From NCBI GenBank assembly GCA_008694505.1, contig VZDJ01004378.1:2947289-3011288 (forward strand): DNA of 64,000 nucleotides, read 5' to 3'. Source of the DNA: Cyanoderma ruficeps. Lineage: Eukaryota > Chordata > Aves > Passeriformes > Timaliidae. Below, in pieces: positions 1 to 11,959 of the stretch (positions are counted from its first letter, which is position 1; every line of letters begins with the position of its first letter). The notes under the pieces are model-generated. The model was given only the letters and a program-made list of their open reading frames with translations. It had not been told where the DNA came from and searched no databases. Position numbers and translations under genes: made by a program.

Positions 1-574
1 GGATCTCTGTGGGGAAGGGAAACTGACAGCTAGTGAACATAGAACTTCCTAGAGCAAGTGTGTGAGATAATCAAACAGGATAAAAGCCTGAAGGTTCTTT
101 AATAAACCTCAGAATATAGAACCACTGCAGGTTGTTGATTCCTCTGTCCCAGCCACAATAAAACCTTACATGTCTGAATCTGGGCAAAGTAAATTCCATC
201 TAAATTGAAGTTATAGGAAGACATTGCCTATAATAAAAGAGGATGAACCTCTCAAGGATGCGAAGCAACCACAGCTCAGCACTCTTCCCAGTCTGACAGC
301 ACTCCTTCTTGTCAGCAAATACCAGTTACTGTGCAGTTGAGTGGTGGGACACTTAGAATTTTTTTTATGCCAATGAAAGCTGTCATGACATAACAAAGAG
401 CACAATTTTACTAGTGACAGAAAATAGGCAAAGAGGCAAAACTTCATGTATAGGTGTTCAAGGCACCTATTCCCAGCATTAATCCAAGGGTTTATTCTAA
501 AACTACACAAAATGTGTAAATAGCATTGTAGGAGGAGACAGATCTCAGAGATAAGACATTACCTGGAAGGTTAC

Positions 575-644
575 CTGTAGTTCATCTTTATCATCAATTT
601 CCAAAGAAATGGGGTCTGGAAGATGAACAACATACCTCAAAAGA
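575..644 (-). CDS. Candidate internal coding exon (unnamed minus-strand gene), frame break at its 5' edge
   Basis: Read on the minus strand, this segment follows an acceptor ending TTTCAG (645-650) and ends at CAG|GTAACC. A second donor, CAG|GTAATG, 12 bases further would extend it to 563 and add four codons. One frame encodes 23 codons starting LLRYVVHLPDP and ending DKDELQ, a composition that looks coding. The preceding candidate exon (777-849) ends with one base. Joining it here gives two codons and then TGA, whereas one extra T in the TTTT at 638-641 would keep the good frame open. This is either an assembly slip in a homopolymer, a real frameshift, a genuine short protein end, or an unseen exon between. 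I do not recognise the protein family. Confidence 0.4.
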
Positions 645-776
645 CTGAAATAGGATTCAAGTACTTAATTTCTCAGTTATGACATTATTCCTTTTTGTGT
701 GTAACCTACCGCTTCATTCCAAACCAGCTAAAATCTTTCACCCTTTACATTTTTAACATTCGCATTTCCTTCATAC

Positions 777-849
777 CTGAAGTCCTGTTTATAAGGCTGT
801 CAAGATATCCTTCAGTTTGCACAGTTTTAAACAGGTCTGTGCCTAAACC
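777..849 (-). CDS. Candidate internal coding exon (unnamed minus-strand gene)
   Basis: The minus strand shows an acceptor (GGCATTTACAG) just above 849 and a strong donor, TTCAG|GTATGA, just below 777. The 73-base exon is open in only one frame: 24 codons beginning GLGTDLFKTV and ending INRTS, plus one base. That start phase fits the phase 0 end of the candidate exon at 1719-1794. The peptide looks helical and soluble. No family was recognised. It is one of five such segments on the same strand, which is the main reason to take it seriously. Confidence 0.42.
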
Positions 850-870
850 CTGTAAATGCCCAATGACTAT

Positions 871-1062
871 TTAGAAACTAGTTGGTCCTTGTCCATGACG
901 TTTAATGAGCTTCACCTTGTGAACAATCTCAGAGTATTTTTCATACATTGCAGCCCATATCAAGTGCAATGACATTGATCTCTGGTATCTACTTAGGAAG
1001 TTTTGGAGTAGAAGATATTGAAAAGGCCATGAGAGCATCCCCAGGGGCTCCTGGAGATTCAA
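871..1062 (-). other. Open segment of uncertain nature between candidate exons
   Basis: A minus-strand frame of 63 codons lies here, including the stretch SLHLIWAAMYEKYSEIV, and runs to a stop just after 871. A CACAAG|GTGAAG site could act as a donor inside it. Another frame on the same strand is also partly peptide-like but is interrupted by stops. I cannot place it in the phase chain of the neighbouring exons. It may be an old retrocopy fragment or chance. Confidence 0.15.
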
Positions 1063-1099
1063 CTGATAAGGGTCTGTGTCAGTTAAGAGCCAGTGCAGT

Positions 1100-1345
1100 T
1101 GAGGGTTAGTTCTTCCCAGTGGTTACCCAGGAGAAGCTTCCGGGGGCCACGGGCTGGACACTGGTTGGGAAGGTGCTTTCTATTGAGGGTCCTGCCAAAG
1201 CTCCAAGTCCGGCTTCTGCTGTTGTCCACCCGTGTTCCTCCTGCTCCTTCTGAGCCACAACCACCTGGAGGGCAACATCCCAGCCTTGGGCCCATGGAGG
1301 TGCCCAATGCCCTGGGCTGGGCCCAAGGATGCATTTACTACAAAG
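1100..1345. other. Short G/C-rich block, no identified gene
   Basis: About 240 bases of clearly higher G/C sit inside A/T-rich surroundings, and both strands are open over most of the block (for example the plus frame at 1093-1368). It lacks the dense CpG of the 12 kb island. No domain or splice structure stands out. It could be part of an old repeat or a pseudogene fragment within an intron. Confidence 0.25.
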
Positions 1346-1718
1346 ACTTCATTGTGACTCCAATATAAAACACAGAAATGAAAACAAAAAATCCACATTT
1401 TGCCTTACTGGTGGCTGCAAGTAATTTTAAAATTTCAGACAGAATTTAAAGCTTCTTTTTTCTTAATCCTCTTACTTTTCATAGTTATATCTTATTTATT
1501 TCCCTTTTAACTTCAGAGGAGTTATTTTTCATATGCTCATTTACTTTCTTACTATTCCAAACTCACTTTTTTGTGAGTATGACTTCTTAACTTATTATCC
1601 CATAACTTTATTAAAAGTTTATTGGATTAGGTAAAGAGTGTATTGTCCAAATCAGAAAAAGAAATAGACCTTTCTTAAAACTCTGGACCTACTAGTTCCT
1701 ATCAACTAGGGAATTTAC

Positions 1719-1794
1719 CTCAAATGATGGATGCACTTGCTGGAATCCTTGCATTATTTTCATAAATGCTTGGTTGAATGCTCTGTTCACCGAG
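1719..1794 (-). CDS. Candidate internal coding exon (unnamed minus-strand gene)
   Basis: On the minus strand the acceptor reads ACTTGGCTCAG and the donor reads TTTGAG|GTAAAT. The 76-base exon has one base completing a codon, then 25 codons beginning SVNRAFNQAFMKIMQGF. Its entry phase fits the two-base end of the exon at 3004-3067, the joint codon being AGC (Ser). Its exit phase fits the exon at 777-849. The other frame that lasts any length runs into TGA at the donor. The peptide appears helical. No family was recognised. Confidence 0.45.
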
Positions 1795-1799
1795 CTGAG

Positions 1800-3000
1800 C
1801 CAAGTGGGTGAAAAAGAACATAAAAAAGAAGTAAGTGTCCTTAATAGTCAGTGGAGAAAACTTTAGGGCACTTTTCCACAAATATCTTTCTTCTGAATAT
1901 AGAGGAATTCTATAAAATTTAGCATCCTTTCAGTCTGTCTTGTTTCCTTTGGGACTGTTTCCTTTTGTATAAATAATTAGTTATTCCCAAGGTAACACAG
2001 AGGAGCTGCCTTGAATATTTAAATCCTTCCCTTGATGGATTGCTTATACAAAGTACTATAGCTCCAAAAGAAGTCACTGGAGGATAACAAATACAATAAA
2101 ATCCACATTGGAATTAGGAGAATCACTAGACATAGAATAATCTTGAGATCTTGCAGAGATTATGGATCAGACACATCAGGGACTTGAACAGGAACAGTAA
2201 AAAACAGTGACAAATCTTTGTGCAAACAATGATGGGTTGACAGGTGACAGTCATCACTGAGAAGTGAGATTGCTTGGTCATAACACACAGCTCCATGAAA
2301 ATATCAGGTCAGTGCAAGACCAGTCAAGAAAACAAATGTAATCCTGTGAATGATTATGAAAAAATGGCAAACAAAATAGAAAACTTCATTATAGCTTTTT
2401 TTTGTCAAAATGTGTGGTATATGCACGTCTGATTATTGTGTATAATTTGTCCTAGTGAAAACATTATAGCAGAACTAAAAAAGGTCTGGAGATGTATGGG
2501 GAGAAAACCAAAAAACCAAAAAGGTCAGCAAGGAGTGTATGTCTTGCCTATAGTTCACCAGAGACAAACTGTCTGCACACCCAAAGGGCAGGAACACTGC
2601 AGATATGGAGCAAAGGATTGAGCAACGCCACAGGTATTGTGGTTATGCTCCATCTAAAAAAATGCAGCTCATGAGAACTAAGTCAAAGAATGATTTAGAT
2701 GACAATCAAAAACTGAATTTTGCTTCATTAACTCAAGAATGCATATTACTTTACAGGCCTCCTACTAAAGCCAGTCAAACTCCACCTAAACATGAATTGA
2801 CACCAACTTTAACCTTTTCCCCTCCCTCCAAGATATGTGCAGAGGGACATCAAAGAAGACTCCGTCATAACTTCTGGGATTGGTCAACAACCTGAACTTG
2901 TTTTCTTCCTCCTTGGGACACGTATTGGGTAAGAACCTTATCCTATGCACACTGAATGAATATTGCAAGCTAGCTTTCGTTGGTGATAGGAGCTTGTCTG
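1800..3000. other. A/T-rich sequence, probably intron
   Basis: No repeat family or convincing exon was seen. The plus-strand open frames at 2436-2895 overlap in several registers, lack splice or codon structure and look like chance. Confidence 0.4.
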
Positions 3001-3003
3001 TAC

Positions 3004-3067
3004 CTCGCTTCAAGATCGTTTTTGCAATCTCTGAACAGCCCATCACAGTCTTCTACTATCAGTGTGT
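3004..3067 (-). CDS. Candidate internal coding exon (unnamed minus-strand gene)
   Basis: Minus strand: a strong acceptor (TTCTTTATTTACAG) and a donor GCGAG|GTACAG flank a 64-base exon with two bases, 20 codons (TLIVEDCDGLFRDCKNDLEA) and two bases. The other two frames are closed by stops. The two-base end joins in phase to the exon at 1719-1794. The two-base entry does not fit the phase 0 end of the exon at 5571-5641, so at least one more exon must lie between 3.1 and 5.5 kb if all belong to one gene. The protein was not recognised. Confidence 0.42.
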
Positions 3068-3069
3068 CT

Positions 3070-4815
3070 GTAAATAAAGAATGTGAGTCCTTTAAGGGCA
3101 CTAGCAGCAGCCGGCAGAAGATAACAGAGTTGACAAAACTGACAATATTCCAAATGAAAGTACAGGTGCATGACCCTGAGTAAATTAGTTGAGCCACACT
3201 TCAATACAATGGGCTGTACGTGGAGTCTACGTAATAGGGTGCTGACAGGCTGGTTGAGCGCAAGAGTCTTATCTTCCTTGGCTGTGCTGATAGATTGATC
3301 CAATATAAAGAGTTCAAGGAAAGCTGCCTTTCACATGACAAGATGTGATGAAAAATGTTTAGAAGCATCAAACTGTAGAAGAAATTATTGAATAAATTAT
3401 AGCTTTCCAGCCCAGATAAGAGACAAATGAAAGGGTTATACAAAGATATATAAAATCGTGTATGTCATAAAGTAAATGCATGGGAAATGCATATTTTAAG
3501 ATTTAAATAACATCCAACAAGAGAAGATGGTAGCATATAAACAATTCCTTCATTCAGTGTATCTTTGGTAGAGAATATTGTTGGTGCTAATAACCTACAT
3601 GAGTTCATACAAGGAGTGTGTGAATCCACAGAATCAAAGAAAAACAACTGTGGAGTATTGAAACCAGATTTCCATCTCCTTCAAAACAGGCCTAGCCATT
3701 TCCTGCCACTGAGCATTGCACATCACTGTAATCTGCAGGAGGCAGTGTTACAACCTACTTGTGTTTTCATGTTCTTTTCAATATCTCACATGAATATCTA
3801 CCAATATCCATGTTGCAGTTTTAGTATTTATTCATTTTTTGATGTTAGAAACTGAGTCTCAGAGACAGAAGTTGAATCCTCTGAGGTAACAGACTCAATC
3901 AGCATTAGAGATAGGGAAAGAAATAACCATCTTCTGACTGTCATCCTAGTGTTTTATCTCTGAGACAGAAAGAAAGCCTTGACTCTTTAAAGGATCTCTA
4001 AGACATGAGTAGATGCATTGAGCTTTTTAAAAAGTAAATTAAAAAGTCACTAACACAATCTGTATGAGATAAAATGGTTTTTAAAAAATAATATGCTGCA
4101 GGGGGGAGAAAGTCTGACAGCAAGCATTATGCCTCATACGGTGTCTTGGAGTGTGTGTGTATTCTGCACACAAACACTGTCACATATTTCTCTCTGTTTG
4201 ATTAGGCTCAGCTGGATGCAGTATTCTTGATCGAGGTACAATACAAAGAAATTCTCTTTTCTCTCCCTGGGAGAATAAAAGTGTCCTCTTTTTTTCTCTT
4301 TCAGCAGGTTCCTAAGTGGTCTGAATAAATCCAAAGGCCTTGGATCCCTACTGTCTAGAGATATCGAGCATGTGAGAATTTATCTCAGCATACTATTGTA
4401 TAAAAGATGTAGTCATAATTATTCAGTAAGATCCCCACATTTCTTCCTTTGTAAACATTGATTTTACATCACTCTACATAGGAGAAAAGGCCTTCTCATA
4501 ACTAACAATGTGACCATCACGACAAGTTATATAAATACGAAATCCTAGTTTCCATGATCTGAATTAAAATGCTTATACACTTTTTAAAAATAATTTTAGT
4601 CTGCTGAGCAATGAAAGGTCTGCTTTCACCATGACGTAAAAGAGAACAGAATTTCCTAGAAGTATGAAGGGAAGGAAAATCACTTTACACTCATTATACT
4701 TTTTGAACACAGAGACTTTTGTTTTGCTTGGGATACCACCAAGAAGGAAGATATTCCAAGAAGTAGAAAAAGATGAAAGACACAGCACTGTCTTCCAGAA
4801 GCATATACTGAAATA
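3070..4815. other. A/T-rich sequence without identified gene
   Basis: The segment at 3070-3440 has several overlapping minus-strand open frames (3043-3303, 3201-3443), but I found no consistent exon. The remainder is plain A/T-rich sequence. A missing exon of the minus-strand gene, entering in phase 0 and ending with one spare base, may be hidden here. Confidence 0.3.
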
Positions 4816-4817
4816 AA

Positions 4818-5350
4818 TAATGGAATTATAGAATGGTAAGTGTTGGAAGGGACCTTAAAGATCATCTAGTTCCAACCCCCTGCCATGGACAAGGACACAT
4901 CCCATTTGACCAGGTTGCTCAAGGCCTTGTCCTAAATGGCCTTGAACATTGCCTGGGATGGGGCATCCACACCCTGGGCAACCTGTTCTGGTGTCTCACC
5001 ACCTGCACAGTAAAGAATGTCTTCTTAATATCCAGCCTAAATTTCCCCTATTTCAGTTTGTACCCATTATTTCTTGTCCTACCACAACACTTCCTGACAA
5101 GAAGTACCTCTCTGCCCCCGCAAAGGACCCTTCAAATACTGGAAGGTTGCTATGAGGTCTCCACACAAGTTTCTCTTCTCCAGGCTGAACAGCTGCTGTG
5201 CTTCAGTTCTTTTCTGGACTTGCTCCAACAGCTCCATGTCCTTGCCATGTGGAAGCACCAGAACTGGATACAATACTCTGGGTGGGGTCTCACAAGAGCA
5301 GAGTAGAGGGCGAGAATCACTTCCTTCGACCCACTGGCCATGCTTATGAA
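4818..5350 (-). mobile_element. CR1 LINE fragment (3' part)
   Basis: Read on the plus strand it opens with the reverse complement of the CR1 3' end: ATAGAATGG, then GTTGGAAGGGACCTTAAAG, then ATCTAGTTCCAACCCCC. It continues through the CR1 3' untranslated region and the end of ORF2, for example the reverse of the segment containing CCAGTTCTGG. The element is therefore on the minus strand, 5'-truncated and without a working reverse transcriptase frame. Confidence 0.93.
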
Positions 5351-5570
5351 TGAAGCAGTCTGCACTGTTCTACCGACTTACAATACTGTTGTTATTTAAT
5401 GATCATGATTGTGTAAAACAATGTGATCACTTAAAATTAAGGTGAATCACTGCAATATTACTTGTATAAGTGCCCATTTTACAGTGTATGTGACAATCAG
5501 TTTGCAACACAAAATGCTGACCCCTTGGCATTATCATGGCAACATCCTCAGTAAAAATCACAGAGCTCAC

Positions 5571-5641
5571 CTTTTCCTCCCGTAATAGCACAAGGCAATC
5601 TCTGAATGTCCTCATCATTGTTACCTTATTTGCTATATTTG
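5571..5641 (-). CDS. Candidate internal coding exon (unnamed minus-strand gene)
   Basis: Minus strand: the acceptor reads TTTATGCCTTTAG and the donor is a strong GAAAAG|GTGAGC. The 71-base exon has two bases and then 23 codons (NIANKVTMMRTFRDCLVLL, then REEK), ending in phase 0. It lies on the same strand as the four candidate exons at 0.57-3.07 kb. It does not join directly to the exon at 3004-3067, so one further exon is expected. No family was recognised. Confidence 0.4.
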
Positions 5642-5649
5642 CTAAAGGC

Positions 5650-8600
5650 ATAAATCCAAGCACCTAATCTACTCTCTAAATGTTTTAATTCCGTTACCTT
5701 TATGGTTATTTTTCAATCTGATCAGCTCTATTTGCATGGAGATTATTCAGTTAACACATCCACATTTAGCTCTTACAGTCCCTCTGCTGGAAAGAAAATA
5801 TTTTTCAGCTACAGCTCTAGTATTAGTTATTTACAAGTATGCAGAGAGTGAAGCTAGGAAAATGCTACTGTGGTTTTATTTACATTTTTAAAAGTAAGTC
5901 TTATTGTGTTTAGGAATATTTACAACTTGCTCACAAATAGAAATGTGCATCTATTCCTCTTATTCTATTTCCATATTTTACCAAACGGTTTAGAAAGATG
6001 GGCTGGAGTCAACATTTTCCTTTGCCTTTCCTTTCCAAAACCTCCAACATTTGAAAAAACCCTCCCCATGAAACTTGACCATGAAGATAAAGTCAAAATG
6101 GTATCATAAAATAGAAAAAGAAAAACCCCTACATGCAGAATGCTAATTTTGCCTTTATTTTTCATATTTATTTAATGGAAATATCTCAATAAAAATAGTA
6201 AAAATATTATTTAAATAATAAACTCAGATTTCTCCCATTGAAAAATGTTACCAAACTGTGTTCCTGTTAGATATTTCTACAGATAAAACTGCATTTGTTC
6301 AATGAAAAACAGTTCTATTTAAAATATCTCATCAGGACTTTACTGTACCTTCTGTAGAATTAACAATGGAATTTCAGACCTTGATCGTGTATACCACAGG
6401 CATACAGAAGCCTTCTCTCCCTGTGGGAAAAAAATTACCCAAACCATTCAAAAGTCACAACACAGACTGAAGGGAATCTAAGCCAGAGACTGTGAGAAGA
6501 GCAAAATGATAGAACCTTACTGCTTTTTTCCTCACTGATCTGAGAGTGAAAATGCTCGTGTATCTTACTACATTCAAATCCCCTACTACATTCAAATTCA
6601 ATATGTCCTCTGAAGAGGGAAAAATAATTTTACTCATTTCTGCTCTCTTTCTCTTAATTTTTAATTTCATATCTCAATATGTATCTCAATATCACTTCCT
6701 GTACCTTGTAATTTAAACAAAAATATATAATAAATAAAGGCTGATTGCACAGCCACTCATGTAATTTTCTCTTTATTTGTGTTTTTAAAACTACTGAGAA
6801 AGTACACTGTCTTCAGCTGGTCTTCAGCTATCCCTCTAGGTAGGGGCTACTCAGTGCCAAGTGTACATGAATCCCACCCTCCTGCTTTGAGGACCAATTC
6901 ATCCTGTTGAAATGTACTCAGGCACTTTTTGAGTAACAGCATTACATAAGTCAGAGAAAATGGAGCTGGTGAATAATGCATTAAATCAAAATTAAAAGAG
7001 GAATCTAGGTTGCCAGAAGGCTGAGCTAACCACTGCTTGACCAGCCATTTGGAGCAGACAGAGATCTTGCTGGCTTCTGAAGAAAGAGGGGAGTGCAGCA
7101 ATTGTAGTCTGGCAGCCTGGGGAAGATGCTGGGGGCCAGAACACTTGAGTCTATTCCTTAACTGGCAAAGGGCCTTCTGCTCTTTCACATCCAAAGTGAT
7201 TGCGGAGACAGGAAAAAACAGTTGAAACAGATTCACTGTCATGAAATCTTACAGTATCAAAGAATATCTGATTTCTTGAAGAGTTTCCAGGCAGTTCCAT
7301 TTGGGAAAGACAAGCCATAGTTACATTTTCTTGTTACAGGGAAATATTTGAAGGAGTGTTTTAACCTATTATATCACACTGCAGCAGCACATTCCTTTCA
7401 CAGTATTTCTGAAGAACAGGCTATCTCTGAATTTCTGACTGATGCACCTTGACCTGAATTAGAACTTCTACTCACAGATTTACAGGCAGCATGAGGGGAT
7501 TTGACTCTGATTCAAAACAATCAGTTTGAAAGAAGATGAAATGTATTACAGACTCACACAAGAAGAAAATGAAAAGCAGGGGCAATTCTCCCCAAACCAT
7601 CCTCAAGTGGATATAATCACTCCCAAGTTTTGGCAAATTTTCTTCACTGATACTGTAAGTTGCAATACCGCAAACTAAAAAATTATGTTATGAGGGAGAA
7701 ATAACTCGCCTCTACATTTTTTAACATATTTTGCAATGAAGTTAGACTCCATAGAAATCTAATACTTCTTGACTTGTCAACATTTTTATTCATTTTGTGA
7801 CATTAATACCTGCTACTATATCTATATCAACTGCTTATCTTAAGATACTTATCCTTTTGTTGGGATTCTGTGTTCTGAATTTTTATCTCTATATGCCAAA
7901 CTTTGAGACTTGCTTTCTGCTTTCTAACATGTAATCTTAATAGTCTATCACAATGTTTTCCCTTTTAAAAACTCATTCATAAGTAAAGAGATTCAATATA
8001 AATTATAAATTCCATGTCTTCATATAAATGCAAAATTAAATTAACAAAACATTTTATTCCTCCTATCAGTATTTCTGACAGAAATATTTTCCATAGCAGT
8101 AATGTGAAATAACTTAATGTCTACTGGTGAAATTTGAATGGCACAAATTCAGTCTGGGACTGAGCTTTTAAGCACTCACTATTTCTGCCAATACTTTTGA
8201 CAGCAGCTGCCTCGCTTCACTGTACAGACCTGATGTGATTTGAGCATGCAGATTTTTTTTTCCTTCCCCCGTTTTTAATTCATTGCTAAAACACAGAAGT
8301 AATTTCACTGGGATTAGTTTGAAGGATTACTGAGCTTGTTAAATTGAGGTGGACAAATAGACTATATTGATTTCACAACTGAAAGTTAAAAATATAGAAA
8401 CGTTTACTCAAAATCAAGAGGTTTTGTGATCAGAGCAATAGTTCATGTGGACACACAAGAATGGAAAGAAACCTTTACTCTGCAGATGATTTTGTTCAAT
8501 CGCAATCTCTTACCTTTTGCAGTGGAAATAAAACTACCACATACCTCCTAAGTGTGTGATGTGACTGTATATATAGAAAATAATTGTGTCAATGGATACC

Positions 8601-9925
8601 AGAGGATTTTTCTTTACCTAGCCATTTGGTCTTATATTTGGTCTTCAGTAGAGATAACTAATGTTAAGTTTTTTGGCAACAAAAATAGTTTAATACATAA
8701 ACGTTGTACAAAAAGAAATAGCTAAACTAGAGAAGCAACAAAAGTTGTTAAAGTAGAGCTGTTTAACATCAAGAAGATGGGGCAAGATGGGTGGGGTGGG
8801 GGTGACAGTAACAGTGAAAGTGATATCTGCATGGATGATATATTAGGGGATAGCAAGAAGGTGGAGTCAGTGGAAACCAGTTCTCTCAGTGGAACCCAGT
8901 AAAAGAACAGGAGGCAATGAGTAAGAAAACTTTAAATAAGGATGGTCAAACGTAATGGGTTACTTAGAGGTGTTTTTTTGTACTTGGGAAATATTCTTTC
9001 TTACATCTATTCAAAATCTAACTGGCGGAGCGTCTCAGCAATCTTTGAAGCGTCAGTCTTCCACTCCGAACGGGGAAGCTGGACTAGAGATCTCCAGAGG
9101 TGCCTGCCAACATCAAGTGTTCTGAGATTTCTGTGAAAACATCTGAACTATTTTTCAACTTTCTACCCCCAGAGAGAGTCCTTTTCATATTCAGAACCAC
9201 ACCAGCCTGGATCTGTTGAGAAATGCAATGAGAAAAACTCGGGCTATGACATAGGTGCTGTGTGGCTTGTCTGGCTTCAAGTGGCTTTGCTTATTATATT
9301 GTTAAGGGATACTAAAGACACAGTATTGAGATCAGTACTTGCAAGTTCATTGGCAATGCTGCTCTGGAAAAGTGCTCTATCACTCCTTTTAAAGATTCTT
9401 ATGCATTCTTCTCCTTTGGGACAGCCAGGTTTAATATTAAAGCACTTATCTAAATAAGCACTTTTACTACCAGGTTCATGGTTTATTTAGGCACTCATAC
9501 AGTTGGACAATGACAGCTCAAATGCTTTCTAGCTAGTGTAGATCTCAACACAGATGTAAACACTGTGGTGCCTCTGTGTTCTCATGTGTATTCATGAGAA
9601 CGTGTTATACTCGGAGATAGCTACCAAACATCACCACAGAGGTCTCTTGCAGAAACACAAGATCTGGAAAAACACTGTAATGTGTTCATGTGTTCGTAAA
9701 AACCAAACCAAAACACCCAACCAAAAAACCTATGTAAATTTATTGCAAAGTATATCTTACTACAAGCTATAATTCAGAGGCAATATTGCTAAGAGTTTCC
9801 CACAGGCATTTGGCAATTCAAGATAATGAAAGTTCACAAATGTTACAAGGATCTTTGCATTAAACTTTTTTTCAACTTCATATGTACAGAAACTATTTTC
9901 ACATTTGTCAGTGTTGTCTGGATAA
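5650..9925. other. A/T-rich sequence without identified gene
   Basis: No recognisable repeats or exons were seen. A slightly G/C-richer stretch at 7020-7230 carries a 131-codon minus-strand open frame (6847-7242) without domain features or clear splice sites. I treat it as chance. This could be a large intron of the minus-strand gene. Confidence 0.35.
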
Positions 9926-9929
9926 TGAC

Positions 9930-10465
9930 TCACAGAATAACAGAAAGTGCTGAGTTGAAAGGGACCCATAAGAATCATCCAGTCTAACTCCTGCGCTGTG
10001 CAGCACCATCCCCAAGAGTCACATCGTGTGCCTGAGAGCATTGTCCAAATGCTTCCTGAACTCCTTTAGGCTGTGAACATTTTGTGACCACTTCCCTGGG
10101 GAGCAGAAGAGACTGTCTGGCTACAGCCTCCTTTCAGGTAGTTGTACTGAACAATAAGGACCTCTTGAGCCTCCTTCCCTCCATGCTAAGCAATCCCAGG
10201 TCCCTCAGCCATTCCTTTATAAGATTTGTTTTCCAGGCTCTTCATCATTTCTGTTGCCCTTTTCTGGACACACTCCAGCCCCTCGATGTCTTCCTTATAG
10301 TGAGGGGCCCAGAACTGGACACAGGATTCCAGGTGTGGCCTTACCAGTGCTGAGTACAGGAGGACAATCACTGCCCTGGTCCTGCTGGCCTTATTACTTT
10401 TCATACAGGTAAAAATGTCATCGGCCTTCTTGTGCCAGCTGTTGACCACTACCCCCAGGTCTCAT
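9930..10465 (-). mobile_element. CR1 LINE fragment (3' part)
   Basis: It starts with CACAGAATAACAGAAAGTGC, then GAAAGGGACCCATAAGAATC and the CAACTCC-like motif of a reversed CR1 3' end. It runs through the end of ORF2 in reverse, where a fragmentary minus frame at 10186-10449 contains VRPHLESCVQFWAPHY, a CR1 ORF2 C-terminal motif. It is 5'-truncated and frame-broken. Confidence 0.93.
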
Positions 10466-10469
10466 TTTG

Positions 10470-11955
10470 AAGAATGAAAATTATATCCTCCTTTCAATGC
10501 CCTTACCACTAAATTTAGAACACTTTCCTTATAGAACGATGTTTCTGGGGACTCATTACATTATTTCTGGAGCATGGCCCATAGTTAACAGGAGATTGGG
10601 AGGGTTTTATAGCATAGAATGGTCTGCCACAGGTGATTAAGTCAACACAGAAGAGTAAAATATGTATGCTTTAATCCTCTTACCCTGGAAAAGCTATATT
10701 TGAAATTAATGTTGTAACAGCTAAAGCACTATATAAAAACTGGTCAGAAGCACTGTTTCTCCTATTCAGCTATGAACGCAGATGAAAAGCATGAGCAGCA
10801 TGTAGTTGCTCAGTGAAATTGTAAAGCAACTTATTTTGAGAAAATGAGAAAGGTTACGGATATTGCTGTCTTGTGCATAGACATAATTGGTTGCAACCTT
10901 ATTAAAAGGTTTCTGTTCTAAACATTTTTAATTCATCAATGCTGGTTAGTTCTATGATTCTTCATACACTACAACATTTTAAAAAAAAAAAAAACACTTT
11001 ATTCCTCTGGCATTACCAACTCAGCATGCCCAAAATTTGTGATTGTACCAATGTACTAATTGCTATAAAACATCTAAAGCCTTTGGTTTACTGGTGATAT
11101 GCTTCTGTGAAAGGATTCAGACAGCAATGTTTCTTCTGTCTGAGTTCTAAATCATTCTCCCAGGAACTGAGACCAGTATTCAAGTTACAAAAAATCTTTA
11201 AACTTCAAAGGAAATCCAGGCAAACCATGGCTAACTAGTGATTATATGGCTTCTGAACTGTACTAGGGTAATATCTGATCTAGAACACGGGCACAGGGAT
11301 TGCTGTACTATGTCTTCTTTGTATGCTTTATGCCACAACCTTTCCGTTTTCTTTGCACCAAATGATTATTATTTGTGAATTTCCTGTTCTCTTAAAAATT
11401 GTGTTTTGCTGGTCTGCATCATTGAACTCTTATATGTATCATACTAAATACATGTTCATAGCTCAAGAATATGAAAAATAGGCAGGAAATACTCTAAGGA
11501 TAGTGTATCTATAAATGTCTAGAGTAATAAACAGCTATACTACAGATATTTGGGCAGAACAAACAGGTGCCAATGAATTTATTATCTGATACAATGATGC
11601 CTAAATATGACACAGACTTCAGAAACATTTATTTTGTAAGTTTTATAAAGGTTATTTTCTAATATGAAGATTAATTATTTCATCATACAGCTACTAGTTT
11701 TCTGATTTTTCACCCAAACTAAAACATAAAAATGTGTGAAAAACGACCAAAGGAAATGTCACATCTTGAAACAGTAAAAAAGGAGAAAAAAAAGGAAGTG
11801 GCAACTACTGAAGAAAGGGCAGATAAAGATGCTGCAGGCAGCTGTCAAGTTTAGTTACCCAGGACTTTTCAAATATATCATAGCACTCCAAAATCTGGAT
11901 TTCTGTACACTTCTGTGATCCTGTTATCTTGTTTGGATAGCACTTTTATCTGAAC
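10470..11955. other. A/T-rich sequence without identified gene
   Basis: Nothing gene-like was seen. A 14-base A run at 10981-10994 is the only simple repeat of note. Confidence 0.4.
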
Positions 11956-11959
11956 TGCA

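Noticed and set aside
4833..5306. 157-codon plus-strand frame
   Set aside because: Antisense reading of a CR1 fragment.
6847..7242. 131-codon minus-strand frame
   Set aside because: No domain, no splice context and ordinary composition; also open on the other strand.
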